18,640 nt of DNA from Geofilum sp964396555 (GTDB lineage: Bacteria; Bacteroidota; Bacteroidia; Bacteroidales; Marinilabiliaceae), in NCBI GenBank assembly GCA_964396555.1, contig CAYNFX010000033.1:1-18640 (forward strand), written 5' to 3'. Numbering within the stretch: position 1 is the stretch's first letter; every line of letters begins with the position of its first letter. Below are positions 1 through 7,990 of this stretch, piece by piece. The position numbers and the translations under genes were made by a program. The notes under the pieces were generated by a model. It worked only from the letters and a program-made list of their open reading frames with translations. It searched no databases and was not told the origin of the DNA.

Positions 1-988
1 CTCCAATAGCATCCCAATTAACCAACACACTCATGCCCGGTCGTAATCCTTCGATCTTAGCTACGGGACGTGCATGAACTTCAAAGGTTTTCTTATCAAA
101 ATCACCCGAGGACTTGGTAGCATTCCATGTTGCATAGTCCCCCTGGACACTGATATATGTTACCTCAAATAACTGCTTCTCTCCTCCCAGTGCCGGTATG
201 CGACCTTCAAAGCGTGTTCCCTTGCGGATTGGAGAAAGCAAATCCTCACGAATATTGAAAACTATCCATATATCATCAAGGTCAACCAGTGTAACAACCG
301 GGAAACCCGCAGGAGTAAGCTCACCAACCTCCGACATAATATTTGCTATCTCTCCTGCAATTGGAGCGTAGGCTCGTGTTTCCTCAAGATATGAAGCCAC
401 TTCAGCTACGACACCTTCTGCCTGCTTTACAAGCGCACCGGCAGCTTCTTTATCTTCAATACGAGCCCCACCTTCAGCCTTCTCCCATATAGCCTTGGCA
501 GCCTCTGCAGTTTGTTCTGCAACTTTAAGTTGCATCTCAGTTTCATCCAACTTTTGAGCAGGTACCACACCATTGTCATACAGGTTTTTTACCCTTGCAT
601 AGCTCTTTCGGGCAAACTCAAGGGCAGCAGATGCTTTTTGATAATTGTTGTATGCCGCACGAATATCTTCTTGCTGAGTTCCAAACTTTGCTTTCTTGTG
701 TTGAGCTTCAGCAGCAGATCTTACAGCTTCAGCCTGACTCATCTTGGCATCAACTTCTGGACTTGTAATCGAATAGAGAAAGTCGCCCTTATTGACACTT
801 TGACCGCGATAAACTGCCATAGAGTCAATACGACCTGTCAGCTTCAGAGATACCTTCATCTGCCTGGCTTCAGCTTCTCCCTGAAGTTCTATAGGAACTT
901 CACGAACTAGCAACCATGTTGTGTAGATAAGAAATATCAGCAGGGCTGATGCAATAGCACCTGCAATTATTGCACTCTTCTGTTTCAT
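1..988 (-). CDS. HlyD-family membrane fusion protein of a drug/solute efflux pump, C-terminus outside window
   Basis: Periplasmic adaptor that links an inner-membrane pump to a TolC-type outer-membrane channel. Read on the minus strand from ATG at 988-986, the frame is open to the window edge (329 codons). The N-terminus MKQKSAIIAGAIASALLIF gives one membrane anchor at about residues 7-27. A biotinyl-lipoyl-like half follows (about 45-76, with GRIDSMAVYRGQSVNKGD), then a long Ala/Glu/Lys-rich coiled-coil hairpin (about 77-190, including LYDNGVVPAQKLDE). The second lipoyl half has YAPIAGEI, and a beta-barrel segment continues to the edge. This order is typical of the HlyD/EmrA/YbhG adaptors. 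It lies 31 bases after the tolC homologue on the same strand, so they are probably co-transcribed. The pump (ABC-2 or MFS) should be encoded just left of the window; that is inference. The cargo cannot be told from this sequence. Confidence 0.93.
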   Translation of the reverse strand, partial: MKQKSAIIAGAIASALLIFLIYTTWLLVREVPIELQGEAEARQMKVSLKLTGRIDSMAVYRGQSVNKGDFLYSITSPEVDAKMSQAEAVRSAAEAQHKKAKFGTQQEDIRAAYNNYQKASAALEFARKSYARVKNLYDNGVVPAQKLDETEMQLKVAEQTAEAAKAIWEKAEGGARIEDKEAAGALVKQAEGVVAEVASYLEETRAYAPIAGEIANIMSEVGELTPAGFPVVTLVDLDDIWIVFNIREDLLSPIRKGTRFEGRIPALGGEKQLFEVTYISVQGDYATWNATKSSGDFDKKTFEVHARPVAKIEGLRPGMSVLVNWDAIG

Positions 989-1019
989 TGCTTTTCAGTT
1001 AATTTCGTATAAGGATACT

Positions 1020-2513
1020 TTACTTTACTCCTGTATTCATATAGGTATTGAAATATTCCGGGATACCTGCAAGTTCTAAAAGCCGTGCCAGAGTAAGATC
1101 ATAATTGTACTTAGCCTGAAGTTGCTCAACTCTGACCTTGGCAACAGCCAGCGATGCATCTGTTACATCTGTACTTGATGCCAATCCTTCACTAAAGGCA
1201 TTCAGACGAACTCTGTAATATTCATCAGCAAACTCAGCAGCAGTCTTAAGCTCATGTAGTTGCTCAACTGCCATATAGAGTTCCTGATGATACTTTTCAA
1301 TCCCCATCTCAATGTCCCTGACAGCTTTGTTCTTGGCCTGCTCGACCTGGGCTTCGACCAGCCTGGCTGCTTTGTATTTGTGACGGGCAGAAGTGCCGCC
1401 AAATATCTTCCAGCTCAATGTCAGTCCTGCCATATAGTCGGATACCTGCGGAGACAGGTCATAGTCTGCAATATTATACAGGCCAAAGGCCGCCACTGTA
1501 GGCAAAAGATCTGAACGCTCAGCCTTTGCAGCCTGACCAGCAAGTCCCTGCTTTGCATAAACCTGTCTTAGCAAAGGATTGTTATTTATGGATTGCAACT
1601 TAAAATACTCAGCCGGCTCAATGCTCTCATTGTAAAACAAAGCAGTAACCGGAAGATAGCTTCTTCCAGTGCTGTCGGCAAGAGTATTAGCCAAGGCCTT
1701 GTTAAGTAGTTCAACCTGGCGTACGGCCTTTTTATATTCCCTGTCTGCTTCAGCATGATAAACCATTGCATGAAGAAGTTCAGCTTTTGCAAGCATTCCC
1801 TCATCGAATAATTTATGAGCATCGGCCAGGTGCTCCTCCATAGCCGTTAGCACATCAAGCCTAACATTGGCAGCTTCCATAGCCAGCGACAGACCAAAGT
1901 AACGTTCCACAAGCTCAGCAAGCAACACTGCAGTCTTCTCTCTTTCAATCTCTACCGCTTCATCCAATCGTATTTTTGCGGCATGATTTGCAGCATTAAT
2001 CTTGCCTCCGGTAAACAGAGGCCAGGTGACTCCTGCAGAAACAGCACCAAACTGTTTCTTCTGAATCAACTTATCCCACTCAGCACTCTGTACCTTAACA
2101 AGACCATCTGCTAATTGACCCCTGACAGCTTCTGTTGATATATTGTCAGGTAGTACCGGCATCATACCCGAGGTATTGGGATCGGGATTAGGAACCCCGC
2201 TAAAATTGCCATACTGTGACAACGCTCCATACAATGGAGTAATCGCATCTCTGACGCCGGTCATGTCAATCCTTATGTCATCCGAGAGTATGACATAGCT
2301 CGCATTCAGGGATATCTGCGGTAGCCTCAAGGTTCGGTTTGCACTCATTTCAGCTTCAGCCTGACGACGATGCAAGACAGCCTGTTTGATCATTTCGTTA
2401 TTCGACAAAGCTATTTCAACAGCTTTATCAAATGTCAGTGCAACCTGACTCTCCTGTGACCACATGCCAGACAGAGCCTGCAGAAAAACTACCAATAATA
2501 TTACTCTCTTCAT
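1020..2513 (-). CDS. TolC-family outer-membrane efflux channel
   Basis: Outer-membrane exit duct of a tripartite efflux system. The 497-residue product has the normal length for the family. It begins with a Sec signal peptide (MKRVILLVVFLQALSGMWSQ, cleavage near residue 19-20). Two OEP repeats follow, roughly residues 25-265 and 285-485. The first starts with the typical LTFDKAVEIALSNNEMIKQA, and both contain long Ala/Glu/Leu-rich helices that would build the periplasmic tunnel. LPQISLNASYVI and VTWPLFTGGKINAANHAAK look like membrane beta-strand segments with the usual W/F-x-G turn. It sits 27 bases after tetR and 31 bases before the adaptor gene, all on the minus strand, so the three probably form one operon controlled by the TetR protein. 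The substrate is unknown. Confidence 0.95.
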   Translation of the reverse strand: MKRVILLVVFLQALSGMWSQESQVALTFDKAVEIALSNNEMIKQAVLHRRQAEAEMSANRTLRLPQISLNASYVILSDDIRIDMTGVRDAITPLYGALSQYGNFSGVPNPDPNTSGMMPVLPDNISTEAVRGQLADGLVKVQSAEWDKLIQKKQFGAVSAGVTWPLFTGGKINAANHAAKIRLDEAVEIEREKTAVLLAELVERYFGLSLAMEAANVRLDVLTAMEEHLADAHKLFDEGMLAKAELLHAMVYHAEADREYKKAVRQVELLNKALANTLADSTGRSYLPVTALFYNESIEPAEYFKLQSINNNPLLRQVYAKQGLAGQAAKAERSDLLPTVAAFGLYNIADYDLSPQVSDYMAGLTLSWKIFGGTSARHKYKAARLVEAQVEQAKNKAVRDIEMGIEKYHQELYMAVEQLHELKTAAEFADEYYRVRLNAFSEGLASSTDVTDASLAVAKVRVEQLQAKYNYDLTLARLLELAGIPEYFNTYMNTGVK

Positions 2514-2540
2514 ACTTAAACCTGTTTATTGCATTTGCAT

Positions 2541-3146
2541 CTAACCCCTCAGTGCACTCATACAAAGCATGACGACCTTTTTTTCATCATCAGTATCAAG
2601 TAGGGAGGTCTTAAAGTGCTGCTTAAACCTAATATTTATAAAGCCTATGGGATAAATTACAGTCATAAGAAATATCTCTTCCTCAGAAAAAGCATTTGAT
2701 ATCTCACCTGTTGAAGTTCCAATCCTGAGCAACTTTGAGCAAAGCTCTTTGATCCTGCTGATCTGCTCGGGTAATATTGAAAAGCGATACTCATTTATCA
2801 GTTTGTATAGAAACCTTATATGATCAGGACTGCTTTCAGCCAGGCAGAAGAAATAGTGAACCACAGATTCTACGACCTCGCGTATAGTAATGCATGAATC
2901 CATAATAAGCTCAAGCTGTCCGGCAAGACTACGAATCTTCTCATCCAGCATGTCGGAAACCAACTGCTCCTTCCCGGAATAGTAGCGGTACAGGTAACCC
3001 ACTGCCACATCTGCCTTAGCAGCTATTGATGATATTGTAGCCTCCCCGTAACCGTTCTCTGCGATCAACCCTATGGCCGCCTCCTTTATCCTTATCAGCT
3101 TATTCTCGTCTGCCAACTTTGCCATCGTATAGATATAGTTAATCAT
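2541..3146 (-). CDS. TetR/AcrR-family repressor of the adjacent efflux operon
   Basis: DNA-binding repressor of 201 residues. The N-terminal helix-turn-helix spans about residues 17-65 and includes IRIKEAAIGLIAENGYGEATI, then ISSIAAKADVAVGYLYRYYSGKEQLV, which is a textbook TetR recognition region (helix 3 ending in GYLYRYY). The remaining 135 residues are helical and variable, as expected for the ligand and dimerisation domain. Two starts are possible: Met1 at 3146, or Met8 (MAKLADENK) at 3125. Neither has a clear Shine-Dalgarno sequence, which is common in Bacteroidota; Met8 fits the usual short N-terminus better. It is the first gene of the tetR-tolC-hlyD operon, 27 bases from tolC. A palindromic operator lies just upstream, so it probably represses its own operon and is released by an efflux substrate; the inducer is unknown. 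Confidence 0.94.
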   Translation of the reverse strand: MINYIYTMAKLADENKLIRIKEAAIGLIAENGYGEATISSIAAKADVAVGYLYRYYSGKEQLVSDMLDEKIRSLAGQLELIMDSCITIREVVESVVHYFFCLAESSPDHIRFLYKLINEYRFSILPEQISRIKELCSKLLRIGTSTGEISNAFSEEEIFLMTVIYPIGFINIRFKQHFKTSLLDTDDEKKVVMLCMSALRG

Positions 3147-3151
3147 TTACA

Positions 3152-3171
3152 ATGAATGAATGTTCATTCAT
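3152..3171 (-). promoter_or_regulatory. Palindromic operator, probable TetR binding site
   Basis: Two perfect 9-base arms, ATGAATGAA and TTCATTCAT, are separated by two bases. The palindrome begins 6 bases upstream of the tetR Met1 codon and lies immediately downstream of the -7 box at 3173-3180, so it would cover the transcription start. TetR-family repressors bind sites of this size; the Bacillus FadR site, also TetR family, has similar TGAATGA/TCATTCA arms. Binding by the neighbouring TetR protein is inferred from position and symmetry. Confidence 0.8.
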
Positions 3172-3172
3172 G

Positions 3173-3180
3173 CAAATATA
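3173..3180 (-). promoter_or_regulatory. Bacteroidota -7 promoter box for the efflux operon
   Basis: On the minus strand these bases read TATATTTG, an exact match to the Bacteroidota -7 consensus TAnnTTTG. No good -33 TTG element is seen at the usual distance. It is 27 bases upstream of the tetR Met1 codon and abuts the palindromic operator, an arrangement in which a bound repressor would block initiation. The 8-mer alone would occur by chance several times in a window of this size; the position is what supports the call. Confidence 0.6.
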
Positions 3181-3387
3181 TAGAGGTTAAAAACACATTA
3201 TTCGGATTTAACTTTTTTTATACCTGATGCGAGTTAACACACTGCAATTATATAACATTCAGCACCTGAAAGCCAGTGAAAAAAAGATAGCTATCAGGAA
3301 GATTTACTTAATTTGCATAAGTGGTGTCACAAACACCTAAGCCGCAAATCACATAACACGAAGTAACAGTCTTAAACACGGATAGAA

Positions 3388-6360
3388 ATGTCACTTGAAA
3401 CCAAATATCATAATGAGAAGACCAAGTTTGAAGATACTGCCTTTGAACGTCTGATGCAGAAGAGAATTCACAAGGTGCTCCTTATCTGTAGTTCCTATGA
3501 TGCTTTTATGCTTGAAGAAGACGGCCGTATTGACGAGCAGATATTTAACGAATATGTAGCGCTTAACCTGCGCCACCCACCCATGTTTATCCAGGTATCC
3601 TCTGCAGAAGCAGCATTCAGAGCAATTGATGAAAACCAGATAGATCTTGTGATAACAATGCTTAGTGTGGGTGGTATGGATCCCTTCTCCCTTTCAAAGG
3701 TTATCAAGGAAAGTCATCCGTATATCCCCATTGTTGTACTTACACCATTTTCACGGGAAGTATCACTTAAACTCAGTAAGGAGGATACAAGTGCTATCGA
3801 CTACACTTTCTGCTGGCTTGGGAATACCGACCTTCTGCTCGCCATCATAAAAGTTATAGAGGATGGAATGAATGCGCCCACTGATGTATCTGAGATCGGT
3901 GTTCAGTCCATATTACTAGTTGAAGACTCTGTGCGCTTTTACTCCTCCTACCTGCCTCTAATATACAAGATCCTTTTTCAGCAATCCCGCAAGTTTATGA
4001 CCGAAGGACTTAATGAACACCAAAGGATGATGCGAATGAGGGGACGCCCAAAGATCTTGCTAGCACGTACATATGAAGAGGCAGTAGGTTTATATAACAA
4101 ATACAGCAATAATATACTAGGCATAATATCCGACGTTTCGTTCAACCGCAAAGGAACAAAGGACTCAACCGCGGGTATACGTCTGGCACGTAGAGTAAAG
4201 AAGGAAAACCCCTTTATGCCTTTTTTACTCCAGTCATCCGACCTCAAATTTATAACTGTTGCTAAAGAAATCAAGGTAGGCTTTATCCATAAACACTCCA
4301 AACTCTTATTACAGGAGCTGAGAGACTTTCTTACTACCTACCTTGCCTTTGGAGACTTCGTATTTATTGACCCTGATTCAGGGGAAGAAATTGCAAGGGT
4401 AAGTAACCTCCAGGAACTCCAGGAGATTCTGCTTAAGATACCAAACAAGTCACTACTTTATCACTTTAAGCGTGACCATATCTCCAAATGGCTAACAGCG
4501 AGAGCATTGTTTTCGATAGCTTCAGTAATCAAGGAAATCAAGGTTACTGCAGACTCGGAGATAGAGCATTTAAAATATGAACTTTACAACATTATTGCGC
4601 ACTTCCGGATGTACAAAGGCAGGGGCGTAATAGCCACCTTTGATGAAAATACATATGACGAGTATGTCAACTTCTCCCGCATCGGAGAAGGGTCCCTAGG
4701 AGGCAAGGCACGTGGTTTAGCATTCTTAAGCACTCTTATTAAGAAATATCCAGCATTCAAGGACTTCGATGATGTAATCATCACAATACCAAGAACTGTA
4801 GTTTTGGGAGTTGATGTTTTCGAAAACTTCATGGAGAGCAATAATCTCTATCCTCTGGGTTTATCAGATGCCAGTGATGAAGAGATTCTAAGACAGTTTG
4901 TTGAAGCTACCCTACCCGAGGACCTTTACACAAAGCTTGTTAAGTTTTCAAATGTAATAAAAAAGCCTATAGCGGTAAGGTCCTCAAGCATGCTCGAGGA
5001 TAGTCACCACCAGCCTTTCGCAGGTATCTATTCCACCTACATGGTGCCTTACACAAGTGATTCCGACCGTATGGCATCACAGCTGGGTGATGCCATCAAA
5101 TGCGTCTATGCTTCAGTTTATTTCAAGTCAGGTAAGGCCTACATGTCAAGCACCCTCAACCTTATAGATGAGGAGCGAATGGGTATAGTACTGCAGGAGA
5201 TAGTGGGTCAAGCTCACGGTAATAGCTTCTATCCTACTTTCTCAGGGGTGGGACGATCATCAAACTTCTACCCAATTCCACCGGAAAAATCTGAGGAAGG
5301 AATTGTAAATGTAGCACTGGGACTTGGAAAATACATTGTTGAAGGCGGGGTCTCTCTTCGTTTTTCACCTGAATACCCGACCAAGGTTATGCAGCTTTCA
5401 AATCCGGAAATGATGCTGAGAGAAACCCAGAAATGCTTCTATGCCCTTGATCTGGATATAAACAGTTTCACACCATCGGTGGATGATGGAATAAACATCA
5501 AAACCCTTGACCTTAGGCAGGCTTTGAAAGACGGATCTATGAAATGGATCGGTTCGATGTTTGACTTGCAAAATCAGGTTGTCCGTGACGGAACCTATTT
5601 CGACGGTTATCCAATAGTTACGTTTGCAAGTATACTTAAGTATGACGGCTTCCCACTTGCCAACATAATGAAGGAGATACTCCGGATAGGCCAGATTGAA
5701 ATGAACCAGCCTGTAGAGATAGAATTTGCAGTTGACCTGCAGACACCTCCTGGCAATCCTTCAGTCTTTTATCTGCTCCAGATTAGACCTATTGTTGACA
5801 GCAGAGTTTCCCTTGGACCAAATATTAAGGTCAAAGACTCAGACAATGCCTTTATTTACAGTGAGGCTGCACTAGGAAATGGCATCATTTCAGATGTTAA
5901 GGATATAGTATATATAAAGACTGAAAACTTCAAGGCGTCCAATAACCCAAAGATTGTAACTGAAATAGAGAAGTTAAACGATTTGCTACAGGCTGAGAAT
6001 AAAGCATATCTCCTGATAGGACCGGGAAGGTGGGGCTCACAGGATCCATGGCTGGGTGTTCCTGTTAAATGGGGACAGATAGCTGGCACCAGGGCTATTG
6101 TTGAAATAGGACTGGAAAACTATTCAGTTGATCCAAGTCAGGGAACCCACTTCTTCCAAAACTTAACCTCACTGAGGGTGGCCTACCTGTATATCAACAC
6201 GCATCTCAACAGGGGCAAGCTGGATCTAAAATGGCTCGACTCTTTGGAGGCGAGACATGAGACTGAGCATATAAGACATGTGGAAACAAAAGAACCGCTC
6301 CTCCTTCAGATCGATGGACGTGAAGGAAAAGCAGTAATGTATTATCCCGGGGAGCATTAA
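3388..6360 (+). CDS. Receiver-receiver-PEP/pyruvate-binding (PPDK N-terminal, ATP-grasp) fusion protein
   Basis: Large cytoplasmic protein of 990 residues with no signal peptide or membrane segment. Residues about 28-158 look like a degenerate receiver domain: in DLVITMLSVGGMDPF the usual phospho-Asp position is Met91. Residues about 173-320 look like a second receiver with retained key residues: acidic E179-D180 in LLVEDS, acceptor D249 in GIISDVSF, Ser283/284 and K302. Residues about 430-802 match the nucleotide-binding domain of PEP synthase/pyruvate phosphate dikinase: GEGSLGGKARGLAFL, then AVRSSSMLEDSHHQPFAGIY, EIEFAVDL and the closing LLQIRPI. After that I do not find the mobile phosphohistidine motif (TSHAAIVAR-like) or the PEP-binding barrel; residues 803-990 instead carry a family-specific tail with IGPGRWGSQDPWLGVPVKWG. 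Similar proteins are often annotated as PEP synthase in Bacteroidota, but the full reaction looks unlikely. A phosphorylation-controlled ATP-binding or phosphotransfer role is inference. It is a single-gene unit with its own terminator. Confidence 0.88.
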   Translation: MSLETKYHNEKTKFEDTAFERLMQKRIHKVLLICSSYDAFMLEEDGRIDEQIFNEYVALNLRHPPMFIQVSSAEAAFRAIDENQIDLVITMLSVGGMDPFSLSKVIKESHPYIPIVVLTPFSREVSLKLSKEDTSAIDYTFCWLGNTDLLLAIIKVIEDGMNAPTDVSEIGVQSILLVEDSVRFYSSYLPLIYKILFQQSRKFMTEGLNEHQRMMRMRGRPKILLARTYEEAVGLYNKYSNNILGIISDVSFNRKGTKDSTAGIRLARRVKKENPFMPFLLQSSDLKFITVAKEIKVGFIHKHSKLLLQELRDFLTTYLAFGDFVFIDPDSGEEIARVSNLQELQEILLKIPNKSLLYHFKRDHISKWLTARALFSIASVIKEIKVTADSEIEHLKYELYNIIAHFRMYKGRGVIATFDENTYDEYVNFSRIGEGSLGGKARGLAFLSTLIKKYPAFKDFDDVIITIPRTVVLGVDVFENFMESNNLYPLGLSDASDEEILRQFVEATLPEDLYTKLVKFSNVIKKPIAVRSSSMLEDSHHQPFAGIYSTYMVPYTSDSDRMASQLGDAIKCVYASVYFKSGKAYMSSTLNLIDEERMGIVLQEIVGQAHGNSFYPTFSGVGRSSNFYPIPPEKSEEGIVNVALGLGKYIVEGGVSLRFSPEYPTKVMQLSNPEMMLRETQKCFYALDLDINSFTPSVDDGINIKTLDLRQALKDGSMKWIGSMFDLQNQVVRDGTYFDGYPIVTFASILKYDGFPLANIMKEILRIGQIEMNQPVEIEFAVDLQTPPGNPSVFYLLQIRPIVDSRVSLGPNIKVKDSDNAFIYSEAALGNGIISDVKDIVYIKTENFKASNNPKIVTEIEKLNDLLQAENKAYLLIGPGRWGSQDPWLGVPVKWGQIAGTRAIVEIGLENYSVDPSQGTHFFQNLTSLRVAYLYINTHLNRGKLDLKWLDSLEARHETEHIRHVETKEPLLLQIDGREGKAVMYYPGEH

Positions 6361-6380
6361 GCTCCCCGTTCTATTTGCTC
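6348..6380 (+). terminator. Hairpin terminator overlapping the stop codon of the 990-residue protein
   Basis: A perfect 8-bp GC-rich stem, CGGGGAGC (6348-6355) with GCTCCCCG (6361-6368), closes a 5-base loop ATTAA. It is followed by TTCTATTTGCTC, a weak U-rich tail. The TAA stop codon lies inside the loop and the 5' arm is coding sequence. The reverse side lacks a U-tract, so it serves the plus-strand gene rather than the converging barrel-protein gene. Confidence 0.7.
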
Positions 6381-6444
6381 AGGGCTATTAATAGGGATGA
6401 ACAAAAAGTTCGCTACTTCTACTCAAAATACTAAATGACTGTTA

Positions 6445-7065
6445 TCAGAACAATCTGTAACTAAGAGAGAACATCAGTGCCCTAGTTTTACGGTCAATTC
6501 CGCTTTTACTCGAAATATCATTTAAACCCCATTCGTAACGGGCATCCAAGCCAAAACGCATAATCTCAATTCCGGCTCCCAGCTGGAGGTTCCAGTTAGC
6601 ACTCTTCATAGTTCCTGAATTAAAGTTAACATCATCCACGCTAACCTTCTCATCAGAACGGATAGAAAGAGCAGGCCCAGCAAGGCCGTAAATATTAACT
6701 ACCTTGAGATCCAATACATCAAGTTTTAGAAGAACCGGAATATCCCAGCTATAGTAGTTAAGGGTTTCGGAAACCTCAGGGTCATACTCTACTTTACCAC
6801 TCTTCTTTGAGTAATACACTTCAGGTCGCAAAGAGATATTACCGGCAAGAGGGAATGAAGTCCACGCACCGAATATATAACCACTCTTGAAATCATTCTT
6901 TACATTCTGATATGTCTCATTGTTAAGCTTCACACCATTGGAAGTATCGAAGCTGGATGAGTTAAAACCGGCTTTTACGCCAAGTTGAAAACCGTCACTG
7001 GCATATAGCATACCGGCAGAAACAATTAAAGCAAAGCATAAAACAAGTATCTTTTTCATAATCAT
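6445..7065 (-). CDS. Small outer-membrane beta-barrel protein (porin-like, OMP_b-brl type)
   Basis: A 206-residue exported protein. The start MIMKKILVLCFALIVSAGMLYA is a clear Sec signal peptide with cleavage after YA at about residue 22; Met3 at 7059 is an equally good start. The mature part begins FQLGVKAGFNSSSF and alternates hydrophobic and polar residues, with repeated strand-like segments (SLRPEVYYSKKSG, YYSWDIPVLLKL, VNIYGLAGPALSI, WNLQLGAGIEIMRFGLDARYEWGL). It ends SLSYRLF with a C-terminal aromatic residue, the usual sorting signature of outer-membrane barrels. This matches the 8-stranded OmpA/OmpX-like proteins common in Bacteroidota. The specific function is unknown. It follows folE by 52 bases on the same strand and converges with the 990-residue gene. 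Confidence 0.88.
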   Translation of the reverse strand: MIMKKILVLCFALIVSAGMLYASDGFQLGVKAGFNSSSFDTSNGVKLNNETYQNVKNDFKSGYIFGAWTSFPLAGNISLRPEVYYSKKSGKVEYDPEVSETLNYYSWDIPVLLKLDVLDLKVVNIYGLAGPALSIRSDEKVSVDDVNFNSGTMKSANWNLQLGAGIEIMRFGLDARYEWGLNDISSKSGIDRKTRALMFSLSYRLF

Positions 7066-7117
7066 CAGTTTTATTCTGGTTAGTATTACTGAATTACGCG
7101 ATCAAATTAAACATAAA

Positions 7118-7741
7118 TCAGTGGAGGCGTGATCCAATAATATTGAAAAACTCCTCCCTTGTAGCAATGCTTTTCAGAAAAGCTCCTGTAAAATCAGAAG
7201 TTGTTGTTACCGAATGTTGCTTTTGCACTCCCCTCATCTGCATACAGGTGTGGTGCGCTTCTATTACTACGGCCACACCAAGCGGATTTAGAGTCTCCTG
7301 AATACAATTCTTTATCTGAGTAGTAAGTCTCTCCTGAACCTGCAGGCGGCGTGCGTAGGCTTCTACAACTCGGGCAATCTTACTAAGTCCGGTGATATGG
7401 TGACGAGGTATATAAGCTACGTGTGCCTTACCAAAAAAGGGTAACATATGGTGCTCACAAATTGAATAAAGCTCAATGTCCTTTACGACAACCATTTGCT
7501 GGTAGTCTTCACGAAACATAGCCGAACGAACAATCTCTTCAGGGTTCATATTATAGCCCTGGGTGAGGAACTGCATAGCCTTGGCTACCCTCAAAGGAGT
7601 TTTCTCAAGTCCCTCCCTTGTAATGTCTTCACCAAGCTGTTCCAGGATCTCACTATAGTTCTTTGCAAGCTTTCCGGTTATCTCATCATCATATTGTTCG
7701 ATCTTTTTGTAGCCCCTGCCACCATTCAAAGATGTTTCCAT
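7118..7741 (-). CDS. folE: GTP cyclohydrolase I
   Basis: Converts GTP to 7,8-dihydroneopterin triphosphate, the first step of tetrahydrofolate synthesis and a source of pterin for queuosine-type pathways. The 207-residue product has the normal length for this cytosolic homodecamer family. The Zn ligands are visible: C95 and H98 in SICEHHMLPFFG, and C166 in HTCMQMRGVQK. Other family motifs are EGLEKTPLRVAKAM (substrate pocket), GLSKIARVVEAYARRLQVQERLT and TTTSDFTGAF. The about 20-residue N-terminal extension (METSLNGGRGYKKIEQYDD) is of the variable kind. It lies upstream of the barrel-protein gene on the same strand with 52 bases between; a shared transcript is possible, though the functions are unrelated. 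No terminator is seen between them. Confidence 0.98.
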   Translation of the reverse strand: METSLNGGRGYKKIEQYDDEITGKLAKNYSEILEQLGEDITREGLEKTPLRVAKAMQFLTQGYNMNPEEIVRSAMFREDYQQMVVVKDIELYSICEHHMLPFFGKAHVAYIPRHHITGLSKIARVVEAYARRLQVQERLTTQIKNCIQETLNPLGVAVVIEAHHTCMQMRGVQKQHSVTTTSDFTGAFLKSIATREEFFNIIGSRLH

Positions 7742-7759
7742 AATATCAAAATTTTATTC

Positions 7760-7773
7760 TGGAACCAGTTCCA
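7760..7773. promoter_or_regulatory. Short inverted repeat in the folE leader
   Basis: TGGAAC and GTTCCA, 6-base arms separated by CA, start 18 bases upstream of the folE start codon. It could be an operator or a small leader hairpin. Palindromes of this size are expected by chance a few times in 18 kb, so the support is weak. Confidence 0.2.
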
Positions 7774-7910
7774 TAGTTCCTGAGGGTTTCCTCTGAGTAA
7801 AACAAATAACAGACCAAAGGGTTAAATGGCCTTTCTATGCGGAATAAACAACAAAGATAAATCAAAACTCAATAAGGGAAGCAAATTTATTGTCCCAGCC
7901 GGGGAATACA

Positions 7911-7945
7911 GAAAAGAAAGCCGGCAAAACGCAAGTTTTGCCGGC
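7911..7945 (-). terminator. Rho-independent terminator of the superoxide dismutase gene
   Basis: A perfect 11-bp stem (GCCGGCAAAAC at 7920-7930, GTTTTGCCGGC at 7935-7945) closes a GCAA loop on the plus strand. On the minus strand, downstream of sod, the stem is followed by TTTCTTTTC, a U-rich tract. The plus side has no U-tract. It lies 46 bases after the sod stop codon and separates sod from folE. Confidence 0.85.
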
Positions 7946-7990
7946 CAACTCATCAATAACAGTAATCTAATTAGGAACAATATTTTATAA

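Noticed and set aside
512..910. Plus-strand open frame of 132 codons opposite hlyD.
   Set aside because: It is antisense to a clear adaptor protein and its translation has no family features.
3321..3340. Small inverted repeat GGTGT-CACAA-ACACC upstream of the 990-residue gene.
   Set aside because: A 5-bp stem with no conserved neighbour signal is expected by chance.
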